In this document: positions 36,841-45,540 of the stretch, piece by piece | How positions within the stretch are numbered: the first letter of the stretch is position 1 | Layout: each line of letters opens with the position of its first letter | Source: Caballeronia telluris | GTDB lineage: Bacteria > Pseudomonadota > Gammaproteobacteria > Burkholderiales > Burkholderiaceae | Assembly: GCF_001544495.1 (NCBI RefSeq) | Contig: NZ_FCNZ02000004.1 | Location: 280,191-344,190 of the forward strand | Direction: 5' to 3' | DNA: 64,000 nucleotides | Translations under genes and position numbers: made by a program | The notes under the pieces: model-generated | The model's input: only the letters and a program-made list of their open reading frames with translations | What the model was told of the DNA's origin: nothing | The model's database searches: none

Positions 36841-36928
36841 TTTTATTGCGAACGACGTCCATCACGATTACCCGCATTCAGCGTCTGCTGAACAAGAGTG
36901 GTTTTTGACAGCACGTGGGTGATGCGCG

Positions 36929-36967
36929 GCGGCACGCTGTTTCGTCCGATTAATCGGTGCGTGCCGC
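36929..36967. repeat. 9-bp inverted repeat behind livF
   Basis: GCGGCACGC (36929-36937) and GCGTGCCGC (36959-36967) are perfect arms around a 21-base loop that itself contains the palindrome CCGATTAATCGG. It lies 34 bp after the livF stop on the minus strand. There is no U-run, so it is either a weak terminator or an mRNA 3' stabiliser. Confidence 0.5.
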
Positions 36968-37000
36968 GATCTTGCGCAAGTTGGGGTCGACCGTTGGCGG

Positions 37001-37735
37001 TCAGTGGCTGGTGCCGAGGTAGGCGGCCTTCACCGAAGGATCGTTGCGTAGCTGTTCGGCCGGGCCGTGCGTGGCGATGCGGCCGTTTTCCAGCACGTAG
37101 CCATAGTCCGCGACGTTGAGCGCGGCGGCCGCGAACTGTTCGACGAGCAGCATCGTCACGCCTTCCTGCTTGAGCCTTGCGATGATGCGAAAGACTTCTT
37201 CGACGAGGATGGGAGCGAGGCCCATCGACGGTTCGTCGAGCAGCACGAGATCCGGGTTGAGCATGATGGCGCGTGCCATCGCGAGCATCTGCTGTTCGCC
37301 GCCCGAGAGCGTGCCGGCGAGTTGATGACGCCGTTCCTTGAGGCGCGGAAAGAGTTCGATGGCGCGTTCGAGGTCGGCGGCGACGTCGCCCTTCGGACGC
37401 GCCCAGGTCAGGCGCGGGAATGCGCCCAGGATGAGGTTGTCGGTGACCGACATGGTCGCGAAGACGCGCCGGCCTTCGGGCGAATGCGCGAGGCCCAGGC
37501 GCGCGATCTTGTGCGAGTCCATCGCGTCGATGCGTTTTGCGTCGCTGCCGACGCCCATGGTGATCTCGCCGTCGGTCGCCTTGATCATGCCGGAGATCGC
37601 GCGCATCGTCGTGGTCTTGCCGGCTCCGTTGGAGCCTATCAACGTGACTACCTGCGCCTTCGGCACGTCCATCGATATGCCATGCAGCACTTTTACCTTG
37701 CCGTAGCCGGCGTGCAGGTTTCTGATCGATAGCAT
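37001..37735 (-). CDS. livF: branched-chain amino acid ABC importer ATPase LivF
   Basis: A 244-residue ATPase. Walker A is GSNGAGKTT, the signature is LSGGEQQM, Walker B is LVLLDEPSMGLAP and the LivF-typical HSPEGRRVFATMSVTDNL is present. The start at 37735 gives the usual MLSIRNLHAGYG N-terminus. It is the last gene of the Liv operon, 128 bp behind the fused livM-livG gene. Confidence 0.93.
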   Translation of the reverse strand: MLSIRNLHAGYGKVKVLHGISMDVPKAQVVTLIGSNGAGKTTTMRAISGMIKATDGEITMGVGSDAKRIDAMDSHKIARLGLAHSPEGRRVFATMSVTDNLILGAFPRLTWARPKGDVAADLERAIELFPRLKERRHQLAGTLSGGEQQMLAMARAIMLNPDLVLLDEPSMGLAPILVEEVFRIIARLKQEGVTMLLVEQFAAAALNVADYGYVLENGRIATHGPAEQLRNDPSVKAAYLGTSH

Positions 37736-37863
37736 TTTTTTCGGTTCTCTGTGTGGCGGTTTCGTCTTGCGGGAAACTTGGTTTCGCGTCGCTAAAAGAC
37801 CGCTAAGAAAGCAAGTTCCATGGAGGCGCAGATACGGCAAACGGCGCGCGAGCGACAACCGCT

Positions 37864-39792
37864 CTACGCCGCCTGCCCCCCTAAATACGCCTCGATAACC
37901 TTCTCATCGGCCTGCACCTCGGCAGGCTTCCCTTCCGCGATTTTCTGCCCGAAGTCCAACACCGAGACCGTGTCGCAGACACTCATCACCACGTCCATGT
38001 GATGCTCGATGAGCACGAGCGTGATCCCGTGATTCCTTACCTTGCGAATGATCGCGATCAGCTCGCGGATATCGGGCGCCGTGAGCCCCGCCGCGGGCTC
38101 GTCGAGAAGGAGCAGTTGCGGATCGAGCGCGAGCGCCCGAGCGATCTCCAGGAGCCGCTGGCGTCCATAGGGGAGATTGCGCGCCTCCTCGGTCGCAACA
38201 TCCTCGAGCCCGACGAAGCGCAGCAGGTTGAACGCGCGCTCCCGCGCGGCACGTTCTTCGCGCCGGTAGCGCCCGGTCATCAACCCGACATCGGCGAAAT
38301 TGGATTTGAACGTGTGATGCAATCCGACCAGCACGTTCTCCAGCGCTGTCATCTCGCCGAACAACTGCACGTTCTGGAACGTCCGCGCAATGCCCGACAG
38401 CGCGATGTTCGCCGACGTCCGCCCCGCAATCGACTGACCGTCGTATTCGATCGCCCCCGCGCTCGGCACATAGATGCCCGTCAGCACGTTCATCATCGTG
38501 CTCTTGCCCGATCCGTTTGGCCCGATCAGACCGTGAATCGTGCCGCGCCGCACCGTCAGGTTCACGTCGTTGAGCGCCTTCAGGCCGCTGAACTGCATCA
38601 GGATGTTGCGCAATTCCAGGATGTTCTCGGCACCCTCGGGGCGCACCGCGAGCACCGCATCGGCCTGCGCGTCCTCGAGATCGGCGGGATCGATCTTCGT
38701 CACGCGCACGCGCCCGAGACTCAGGATCTTGCGCACGAAGCCGACAATGCCGTCCTGCAGGTAATACACGACCAACAGGATCATCAGGCCGAAGATGGTC
38801 AGGCGCCAGTCGGTCAGTGCATCGATCCAGTACGAAAAGATCGCGAGGCCCGCCGTGCCGATCACCGGAATCGCCACCTTCTTCGGCGTGCTGACGCGGC
38901 GCGCGAGCGCGATCACCGCGCCGATCACGACGACCGCTGCAAGCAACGTCGACACCGTGCGGAACATCGAGATGTCGTCGAGCAGTTTCGGCAGCAGCAC
39001 GATGATCGTCGAGCCGAGCACCGCGCCCGTGCGCGTCTTGCGTCCGCCCATGATGATCGCGAGCAGGAACAGGATCGTCAGTTCGAAGTTGTAGGTGTTC
39101 GGCGAGATGTACTGCTCGGAATACGAATACAGACAGCCGGCAAGACCCGCGAAACCCGCGCTGATGACGAACGCATAAACCTTGTGGCGATACACCGACA
39201 CGCCCATGCAGTCCGACGCGATCGGGCTGTCGCGCAGCGCCTCGAACGCGCGGCCCAGATGCGACTTCAGCACGCGATGCACGACCACCAGCGACACCAC
39301 CAGCAGCACCGCGACGAGCCAGTAGTACTCGACTTCGTCCAGCCTGTGACCGGCGATCGTGGGCTTCGGAATCTTGAGGCCCATCGGTCCGTTGGTCAGG
39401 AAATCCATCTCGTTGATGAGGATCTGGATGATCGTGCCGAACGCGAGCGTGACCATCGCGAGATACGGGCCGGACACGCGCAGCGCAGGCAGCGCGAGAA
39501 TGGCGCCGAAGCCCGCCGTCACCAGGATCGCGAGCGGCGCCGTGACGAAGAACGGCATGCCGAGCTTGATGAAGAGCACGCCCGCCGTATAAGCGCCGAC
39601 GCCGAAGAGCCCCGCGTGCCCGAGCGACACCTGCCCCGTATAGCCCACCACGATGTCGAGACCGAACAACAGGATCGCGTAGATCATGATGGTCTCGACG
39701 AGATGGATGTAGTACGGATTACCCGACAGCACCGGGAATACCGCGAGTGCGACGAGCCCGACAGCACCCGCGACGATTTTCTTGATATTCAC
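37864..39792 (-). CDS. fused branched-chain amino acid importer permease-ATPase (LivM-LivG)
   Basis: A 642-residue fusion. Residues 1 to about 370 are a LivM-type permease (GYTGQVSLGHAGLFGVGAYTAG, LRDSPIASDCMGV, MGGRKTRTGAVLG). After a linker that starts near RVRVTKIDPADLEDAQ, residues from about 395 form a LivG-type ATPase with GPNGSGKSTMMNVLTG as Walker A, GIARTFQNVQLF, LPYGRQRLLEIARAL as signature region and LLLLDEPAAGLT as Walker B. The fusion fixes permease to ATPase stoichiometry. The gene starts 7 bp after livH. I recall similar fusions in Burkholderiaceae. Confidence 0.92.
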   Translation of the reverse strand: MNIKKIVAGAVGLVALAVFPVLSGNPYYIHLVETIMIYAILLFGLDIVVGYTGQVSLGHAGLFGVGAYTAGVLFIKLGMPFFVTAPLAILVTAGFGAILALPALRVSGPYLAMVTLAFGTIIQILINEMDFLTNGPMGLKIPKPTIAGHRLDEVEYYWLVAVLLVVSLVVVHRVLKSHLGRAFEALRDSPIASDCMGVSVYRHKVYAFVISAGFAGLAGCLYSYSEQYISPNTYNFELTILFLLAIIMGGRKTRTGAVLGSTIIVLLPKLLDDISMFRTVSTLLAAVVVIGAVIALARRVSTPKKVAIPVIGTAGLAIFSYWIDALTDWRLTIFGLMILLVVYYLQDGIVGFVRKILSLGRVRVTKIDPADLEDAQADAVLAVRPEGAENILELRNILMQFSGLKALNDVNLTVRRGTIHGLIGPNGSGKSTMMNVLTGIYVPSAGAIEYDGQSIAGRTSANIALSGIARTFQNVQLFGEMTALENVLVGLHHTFKSNFADVGLMTGRYRREERAARERAFNLLRFVGLEDVATEEARNLPYGRQRLLEIARALALDPQLLLLDEPAAGLTAPDIRELIAIIRKVRNHGITLVLIEHHMDVVMSVCDTVSVLDFGQKIAEGKPAEVQADEKVIEAYLGGQAA

Positions 39793-39799
39793 GGTAGCC

Positions 39800-40675
39800 T
39801 CAGACTTTCTTGATGGCGGTCTTGCCGAAGAGACCCGCCGGCTTCATCGCCAGCACGATTAGCAGGAGTACGAGTCCCGGCACGTCCTTGTAGCCGGTCG
39901 AAATATAGAAGCCGGTCGTCGTCTCGGCGATGCCGAGAATCATCCCGCCCACGATGATGCCCATGCCGCTCGACAGCCCGCCGATGATCGCCACCGCGAA
40001 CGCCTTGAGGCCGAGCACCGCGCCCATCGTCGCGCCGGTCAGCGTGAGCGGCGCGATCAGCACGCCCGCGAATGCGGCCGTGAGCGACGAGAGCGCGTAC
40101 GAGAACGTGATCACGAGTCCGGTATTGATGCCCATGAGCGAAGCGGCATCGCGGTCGTTCGCGGTCGCGACCACGGCCTTGCCGAAGATCGTCTTGCGGT
40201 TGAAGAACTCGACCGCGAGCATCATCACGAGTGCGCCGCCGACGACGAGCAGTTCCATCGGCAGCACGTTGGCGCCGAACACCTTGATCGGCGCTTCGGG
40301 CAACGGCGACGGAAAGCGCAGGTCGTCGCGGCCCCATACGTTTTCCGCGACGTTCTTGAAGATGATGCCGAGCGCGATCGTCGACATGATCCAGCCGAAT
40401 TCGGATTTGATCTTGATCGCGGGCCGCACGCCGATGCGTTCGACGAACGCGCCTTGCGCCAGGCCGAAGAGGCATACGAGCGGAATCATCAGCCAGTAGT
40501 TGACGCCCAGCGAAACGAGCGTGAGGCCGACGAGCGCACCGAGCATCAGCGCATCGCCTTGCCCGAAGTTCAGCGTGCCGGACGTGGCAAACGTGAGTTG
40601 ATAGCCGAACGCGATCACGGCATAGATCATGCCGAGCGCGATGCCGCTATAGACAAGCTGGAGAAGAATGGACAT
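39800..40675 (-). CDS. livH: branched-chain amino acid ABC importer permease LivH
   Basis: A 291-residue inner-membrane permease with about eight helices. LVYSGIALGMIYAVIAFGYQLTFATSGTLNFGQGD at the start and FAVAIIGGLSSGMGIIVGGMILG near the end are typical of LivH. The start at 40675 matches the family N-terminus; an upstream in-frame ATG at 40699 cannot be excluded and neither has a clear ribosome site. It lies between livK and the fused livM-livG gene. Confidence 0.92.
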   Translation of the reverse strand: MSILLQLVYSGIALGMIYAVIAFGYQLTFATSGTLNFGQGDALMLGALVGLTLVSLGVNYWLMIPLVCLFGLAQGAFVERIGVRPAIKIKSEFGWIMSTIALGIIFKNVAENVWGRDDLRFPSPLPEAPIKVFGANVLPMELLVVGGALVMMLAVEFFNRKTIFGKAVVATANDRDAASLMGINTGLVITFSYALSSLTAAFAGVLIAPLTLTGATMGAVLGLKAFAVAIIGGLSSGMGIIVGGMILGIAETTTGFYISTGYKDVPGLVLLLIVLAMKPAGLFGKTAIKKV

Positions 40676-40757
40676 CGTCGGGCCGTCGAAGGGAACCATA
40701 AGGAAAAGCCGCCTTCGCCATCAGGCGAAAGCGGCTCCCGCGCACATGACCAACGTC

Positions 40758-41972
40758 TTAGTTGGATGCCGTCGTCTGCTTCGTGCGAAGCGTGCTGCCG
40801 CCCTTCTTGTCGGCGTCGTAGGCGTAGACCACGCGGCCGCCCTTTACTTCGCCGACTACCGGCACGTTCGGGCTGATCGCGTCGTGATCGCCGTGCGTGA
40901 ACGGCTTGTCGTAGACCATCACGACACCTTCCACTTTCGAGTTCAGGTTTTCGAGCGCGGCGCGCACCTTCGCACCTTCGGTCGAACCGGCCTGCGTGAT
41001 CGCCGCGGCGAGCAGGTAGATGGAGTCGTAGCCCTGCGCCGCCGACACCGGCGAATCGATGCGATCGTTCTTCGGCTTGAATTCCTTCAGGTACGCGTCG
41101 ATGAACGTCTTGCGCTTCGCCGTGTTCGCTTCCTGGATGAAGGTCTGCGGCATGCGCGCACCTTCGCCGTTCGCGCCGGCGTTGTCGATGTAGTTCGCCA
41201 TCGAAAGCGTCCAGCTGCCGACGAGCGGCACCTTCCAGCCGAGCTTCGCCATGCCGTTCGCGATCTGCGCGAGTTCCGGTCCGATGCCATATGTGAGCAC
41301 GGCTTCGGCGCCCGCTTCCTTCGCCTTCAGCAACTGGGCCGTCATGTCGACGTCCTTGATGTTGAACTTCTCGACGGCCACCGGCTTCACGCCCTTCGCC
41401 GACAGCGCCTTCTCCAGATCCTCGCGGCCGAGCTGACCGTAGTTCGTGGAGTCGGCGAGAATCGCGACCTTCTTGAAGCCGCGCTTCGTGATCGCTTCCT
41501 CGACGATCATCGGCGCCTGGATGCGGTCAGGCGCTGCGTTGCGGAAGACATAGTTGTCAGGCTGGTCGTCGAACTGGCGCGTGATGATCGTGCCCGTCGC
41601 GACGTTGTTGAAGACCGGCACCTTCGCTTCCTGGAAGAAGCGCTGCGACGCGAGCGCGACACCGGTATTGATGTAGCCGACCACCGCGACGACCTTCTCC
41701 TTGTTGATCAGCTCCTGCGCGATCTGCACGCCGCGTTCGTTCTTCGCTTCGTCGTCGCGTTCGACGAGCACGATCGGCCGGCCAAGCACGCCGCCCGACT
41801 TGTTGATCTCGGCGGTCGCGAGACGCACGCCGTCACGCATGCTCACGCCCATCGACGAAGAGCCGCCGGTGAACGGGCCGTCGACGCCGATCTTGATCGG
41901 ATCCGCCGCGTAGGCCGTGGCGAATGCGCCAAATGCGAGCGCACCCGCGATGAGCTTCAGTTTGATACCCAT
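40758..41972 (-). CDS. branched-chain amino acid ABC importer binding protein (LivK type)
   Basis: A 404-residue periplasmic binding protein. The ATG at 41972 follows GGAGA and opens on a signal peptide ending FATAYA. The mature N-terminus DPIKIGVDGPFTGGSSSMGVSMRDGVRLATAEINKSGG is characteristic of type I ligand-binding proteins of the Leu/Ile/Val and amide/urea transporters. It is the first gene of the Liv operon and presumably sets its specificity, which could be branched-chain amino acids or another small acid or amide. Confidence 0.92.
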   Translation of the reverse strand: MGIKLKLIAGALAFGAFATAYAADPIKIGVDGPFTGGSSSMGVSMRDGVRLATAEINKSGGVLGRPIVLVERDDEAKNERGVQIAQELINKEKVVAVVGYINTGVALASQRFFQEAKVPVFNNVATGTIITRQFDDQPDNYVFRNAAPDRIQAPMIVEEAITKRGFKKVAILADSTNYGQLGREDLEKALSAKGVKPVAVEKFNIKDVDMTAQLLKAKEAGAEAVLTYGIGPELAQIANGMAKLGWKVPLVGSWTLSMANYIDNAGANGEGARMPQTFIQEANTAKRKTFIDAYLKEFKPKNDRIDSPVSAAQGYDSIYLLAAAITQAGSTEGAKVRAALENLNSKVEGVVMVYDKPFTHGDHDAISPNVPVVGEVKGGRVVYAYDADKKGGSTLRTKQTTASN

Positions 41973-42146
41973 GATGTGTCTCCGTCGCATGAACCGTTTT
42001 TGCCGGACGGGATGCCTGTTCGTGGCGTGCCGCTGGCGCTTTTCTTTCCGAACGTTTGTGCATAACCGATCGGTGATCGAGTGTAGAAATTGTAAGGATC
42101 AGACAATATTCGGAGATACCCGAACGCATGCGCGCTGGCGCACATG

Positions 42147-42182
42147 AAAAAGCGGCGGGTTTGGCGAAAAACCCGCCGCTTT
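42147..42182 (-). terminator. strong bidirectional-type terminator
   Basis: A perfect 14-bp stem, AAAGCGGCGGGTTT (42149-42162) with AAACCCGCCGCTTT (42169-42182), has a 6-base loop and is followed on the minus strand by a five-T run. It closes the DUF2934 gene and insulates the Liv operon that begins further left on the same strand. Confidence 0.85.
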
Positions 42183-42242
42183 GTTGTGTCCGATGAAAGT
42201 GAGCGAAGCGTTCTTGTCGTTCGACCGCGCTGTCTTGTGTCT

Positions 42243-42437
42243 TCAGGTTTTTGTCATCGCTTCGCCGGCCGGGCCGGTGTCGCTCTGGTCTGCCGAAACC
42301 GGTTCGACATCGTCGCCGCCGAGATTCGCGCGCGCCTCTTCCCAAAACTCGTCGGCACGCCCTTCCGGGTTGCCCGCCGCTTCCCAAAGTTCATACGCTT
42401 TCCTGCGGATTGCTTCTTCCTTCGACATGTCGTCCAT
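42243..42437 (-). CDS. DUF2934 family small protein
   Basis: A 64-residue acidic protein. Its core, EEAIRRKAYELWEAAGNPEGRADEFWEEA, is the DUF2934 motif found in short proteins of alpha- and betaproteobacteria. The start at 42437 has GGAG six bases upstream; the ATG at 42428 is an alternative. It has its own terminator. Function unknown. Confidence 0.85.
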   Translation of the reverse strand: MDDMSKEEAIRRKAYELWEAAGNPEGRADEFWEEARANLGGDDVEPVSADQSDTGPAGEAMTKT

Positions 42438-42589
42438 ACGGGGCTCCAGGGAGTCGGTCAGACGGATGATTCGCTGCCCGCGCGCACCCTGACGATGCGT
42501 GCGTGCCGCCACGCCATCCGTTTGCGCTGCGGCCTCGCCATGTCAGCAATCACCATGCCGATGGCGAAACGTTTGCGCTATGTCTTCCG

Positions 42590-43306
42590 TCAGCGGCTTT
42601 CGTCCGTCTGAAGCGCCTGCGCGAACTGGCGCAGCACCGAACTCGATGCGTCGCTGACCGCCCAGTAGCTCATGCCGTCGCGATGCCAGTTCGCGAGCGC
42701 ATAGCCATCGTCGGACTGCGTGACGGCCGTCGACGGTTTGCCCGCCGGCGCGTTCGCGGCATGGCTGCCGTCGGGAAACACGTAGACGTCGATCGGATGC
42801 TTCAGGTAGCGATACACCAGCACCGCGACCGGCCGATGCCCCACATAGTCGAGCCGCCCGCCGACGAGCGCGAAGCCCGGCTCGCGCGGATCGACGACCG
42901 GCGGCACATAGTCGATGCGTCCGTTGAACCACGGCTTGACGGTGTGCTTGTCGCTCGACAGCACGTCCATCGTGCGGTCCGAGATCAGCGCGCGCACATG
43001 GCTCGACACGACCTCCTGGGCGATGCCGTCGGACGGCGCGGGGCGCTGCAAGGTCAGGAACGCGGTGAACGCGAGCGCGCACAGTGCGCTGCCCGCCAAC
43101 GTCCCGCCGACGAACGGACCGGACCATGTCGTCCATGCAGGCCAGCTCCAGCGCGAACGCTTGTCCGGACTCGCCCGCCGCGCGGGCGTCGCTTCGCTGC
43201 GCACACGCGCCACGATCTGCGCGCGCAGATGATCCGGTGCGCGCTGATACAGCGAGCCGTCGCGCAGCCGCGCGCCCAGCGAAACGATGTCGTTTTCATT
43301 GTCCAT
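42590..43306 (-). CDS. anti-sigma factor-like membrane protein
   Basis: A 238-residue protein with a short N-terminal cytoplasmic region (IVSLGARLRDGSLYQRAPDHLRAQIVARV), one membrane helix near residues 65-87 (PFVGGTLAGSALCALAFTAFL) and an extracytoplasmic domain of about 145 residues containing VGGRLDYVGHRPVAVLVYRYLKH. It starts at 43306 inside the end of the sigma factor gene (11-bp overlap), so the two are translationally coupled, as usual for sigma/anti-sigma pairs. There is no HxxxCxxC zinc motif, so it is not a ZAS-type anti-sigma. Confidence 0.82.
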   Translation of the reverse strand: MDNENDIVSLGARLRDGSLYQRAPDHLRAQIVARVRSEATPARRASPDKRSRWSWPAWTTWSGPFVGGTLAGSALCALAFTAFLTLQRPAPSDGIAQEVVSSHVRALISDRTMDVLSSDKHTVKPWFNGRIDYVPPVVDPREPGFALVGGRLDYVGHRPVAVLVYRYLKHPIDVYVFPDGSHAANAPAGKPSTAVTQSDDGYALANWHRDGMSYWAVSDASSSVLRQFAQALQTDESR

Positions 43307-43952
43307 TGCTCGACTCCCCTGCGTCGGCTGATCCCAACGATGGCCTGCGCACGAGCCGCACGCCCGGCCGCTCGCCCGCACCGCCTTGCGCGGCGCGCAC
43401 CGCGGCGGCAAGCAACGGCCGGCCGCGCGCGAGCCGCGACATCACCGTGCCGACGGGCACGCCGATCACCGATGCGACATCGCGATAACTCAGGTCCTCC
43501 AGTTCGCGCAGCACGAGCACTTCGCGGTAAGCGACCGGCAGCGCTTCCAGCGCGCGGTGAATCAGGTGCACTTCGTCGCGGCGCACGGCGAGCGTCTCAG
43601 GGTCGTTGCCCGACTCGTCGATCCAGCCGGGCAGCGGATCGTCGCCCTGCAGATCGTCGTCGTAGGACGTGCTGTCCGCCTTGTGCAGCCGGCGCCGCCA
43701 TTCCGTGAACCACGTATTGCGCACGATGCGCAGCAGCCACGCCCGCGCGTTGCCGGCCTCTTCGCCTTCGAAGCTATCGAAGAAGCGGAATGCGCGCAGA
43801 AACGCTTCCTGCACGACATCGTCGGCGTCGCTCGGACTGCCCGTCAGCCAGCGCGCAAGGTTGTACGCGGCGTCCAGATGCGGAAGCAGCGTCGCCTCGA
43901 AGCGCGTTGGCGCATCGCGGGCGTCCTGTTTGGCGGATCTCTGATGCCACAT
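43296..43952 (-). CDS. ECF RNA polymerase sigma factor
   Basis: A 218-residue sigma-70 family factor of the extracytoplasmic-function class. Region 2 is visible as HLDAAYNLARWLTGSPSDADDVVQEAFLRAFRFFDSFEG and region 4 as LPVAYREVLVLRELEDLSYRDVASVIGVPVGTVMSRLARGR. Between them is an acidic linker. The start at 43952 follows AGGAGA. The anti-sigma gene overlaps its end. A metallophosphoesterase and a cupredoxin gene diverge from it and may belong to its regulon. Confidence 0.92.
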   Translation of the reverse strand: MWHQRSAKQDARDAPTRFEATLLPHLDAAYNLARWLTGSPSDADDVVQEAFLRAFRFFDSFEGEEAGNARAWLLRIVRNTWFTEWRRRLHKADSTSYDDDLQGDDPLPGWIDESGNDPETLAVRRDEVHLIHRALEALPVAYREVLVLRELEDLSYRDVASVIGVPVGTVMSRLARGRPLLAAAVRAAQGGAGERPGVRLVRRPSLGSADAGESSNGQ

Positions 43953-44205
43953 CGCGCGGCTCTCCTTTCGTATGACGCCGCCGTGTTGCCGCCGCGCCGT
44001 CTCTGCTTCCAAAGACTGACGCCGCCCGCGGTTTATTCCCGCTTTCGCCCGCCGATGCAAAAAATATAGATGGAATAAGCGCGCGGCGCCGCGGGTTCGA
44101 TGGACGAATGCCGCGCGGGCCTCGCCCGACAGCGGCTCGTTCGTTCACGCAACCGGCAGCGGCGCATCGCGATGACAACGCCGCAGCCTTTTCGAGGAGA
44201 CCGCA

Positions 44206-45174
44206 ATGACCGCTTCCACCAATTCGACCAATTCGACCGATCACGACCTGAGCGCACACGGCCAGCGCCGCCGCACGGCGCTCTCATGCATGGCGTGGGC
44301 GGGCGCCGGGGTCGTCTGGACGCTTTCCGGCGGCGTGCCCGGTTCGCGCTTGTTCAACAGCGCCGAGGCCGCGCAGACCGACAGCCGCGCGTTCAGCTTC
44401 ATCCAGATCAGCGACAGCCACATCGGCTTTGCGAAGGACCCGAACATGGAGCCCGCGAGCACGCTCGCCGACGCCGTCGCGAAAGTGCGCGCGATGCCGC
44501 AGCGTCCCGCGTTCATGATCCACACCGGCGACATCACGCATCTCTCGAAGCCCGCCGAGTTCGATACGGCCGCGCAGATCATCGACGGCGCCGGGCTCGA
44601 CGTGCATTACGTGCCCGGCGAGCACGACGTGCTGGTCGACGAAGGCGCGCCCTACTTCGAGCGCTTCGCGAAGAGCAACGGCGGCACGAAGTGGTACAGC
44701 TTCGACCAGGGCGGCGTGCATTTCATCGGGCTCGTCAACGTGATCGACCTGAAGGGCGGCGGCCTCGGCTTTCTCGGCGACGCGCAACTCGACTGGCTCA
44801 GGCGCGATCTCGAAGGCCGTGCGAGCAGCACGCCGATCGTCGTGTTCGCGCACATTCCGTTGTGGTCGCTGTATCCGCAATGGGGCTGGGGCACCGACGA
44901 CAGCGCCCGCGCGCTCGCGCTGATGCAGCGCTTCGGCTCGGTGACGGTGCTGAACGGCCACGTCCATCAGGTCGCGCAGAAGGTGGAAGGCACGATGAGC
45001 TTCTACTCGGCGATGTCGACGGCGTTCCCGCAGCCCGCGCCGGGCGCGGCCGCCGGCCCCGGGCCGATGAAGGTGCCCGCCGAGCGCCTGCGTTCGATGC
45101 TCGGATTGCGCTCCGTGAACTACATCGCGCAACGCGGCGAACTCGCCATCGTCGATACGACCCTCGGAGCCTGA
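44206..45174 (+). CDS. exported metallophosphoesterase
   Basis: A 322-residue calcineurin-like phosphoesterase. The N-terminus has a Tat-like signal (GQRRRTALSCMAWAGAGVVWTL). Metal-binding motifs follow in order: ISDSHIGF (DxH), HTGDITH, VPGEHD in the place of GNHD/E, VVFAHIPLW and NGHVHQ (GHxH). It should hydrolyse a phosphoester or cyclic nucleotide in the periplasm. AGGAGA precedes the start. The cupredoxin gene follows after 2 bp, giving a two-gene unit divergent from the ECF sigma gene. Confidence 0.88.
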   Translation: MTASTNSTNSTDHDLSAHGQRRRTALSCMAWAGAGVVWTLSGGVPGSRLFNSAEAAQTDSRAFSFIQISDSHIGFAKDPNMEPASTLADAVAKVRAMPQRPAFMIHTGDITHLSKPAEFDTAAQIIDGAGLDVHYVPGEHDVLVDEGAPYFERFAKSNGGTKWYSFDQGGVHFIGLVNVIDLKGGGLGFLGDAQLDWLRRDLEGRASSTPIVVFAHIPLWSLYPQWGWGTDDSARALALMQRFGSVTVLNGHVHQVAQKVEGTMSFYSAMSTAFPQPAPGAAAGPGPMKVPAERLRSMLGLRSVNYIAQRGELAIVDTTLGA

Positions 45175-45176
45175 TC

Positions 45177-45533
45177 ATGAACGAGTCACGCAGACACGCC
45201 GCCCTGACCCTCTTCGCGCTCGCCGCGATCGCCGCAAGCCCGCTCGCGCGATCCGCCAATTCCAATGCCAAACCCGATGCCAACGACGCGACGATCCACA
45301 TCGACAACTTCGCGTTCAGCCCGCAGACCCTGCGGGTGGCGGCGGGCACGAAGGTGACCTGGGTGAATCGCGACGACATGATCCACACCATCGTCGACGA
45401 GAACAAGAGCGCGTTCAAATCGACGCCGATGGACACGGACCAGAGCTTCTCGTTCGTGTTCTCGAAGCCGGGGACATACCGTTACTTCTGCTCGATTCAT
45501 CCGCAGATGACAGGGACGGTAGTGGTGGAATGA
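45177..45533 (+). CDS. periplasmic cupredoxin
   Basis: A 118-residue blue copper protein with a signal peptide of about 26 residues. Copper ligands are His70 in DDMIHTI, Cys105 and His108 in YRYFCSIHP, and Met111 in QMTG, the plastocyanin/amicyanin arrangement. It begins 2 bp after the metallophosphoesterase gene, with GGAG inside that gene's end. It probably carries electrons or copper in the periplasm. The pairing with a phosphoesterase and a divergent ECF sigma/anti-sigma pair suggests an envelope or metal stress response. Confidence 0.92.
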   Translation: MNESRRHAALTLFALAAIAASPLARSANSNAKPDANDATIHIDNFAFSPQTLRVAAGTKVTWVNRDDMIHTIVDENKSAFKSTPMDTDQSFSFVFSKPGTYRYFCSIHPQMTGTVVVE

Positions 45534-45540
45534 CGCGGCC

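Larger units (their letters stand above)
36687..37000. other. 314-bp intergenic region before the shikimate-dehydrogenase-like gene
   Basis: No protein gene is seen. It contains an AT-rich palindrome (36825-36840) suited to a regulator and a long GC-rich inverted repeat (36929-36967) behind livF. The region therefore probably separates the Liv operon from an independently transcribed downstream gene. Confidence 0.45.
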
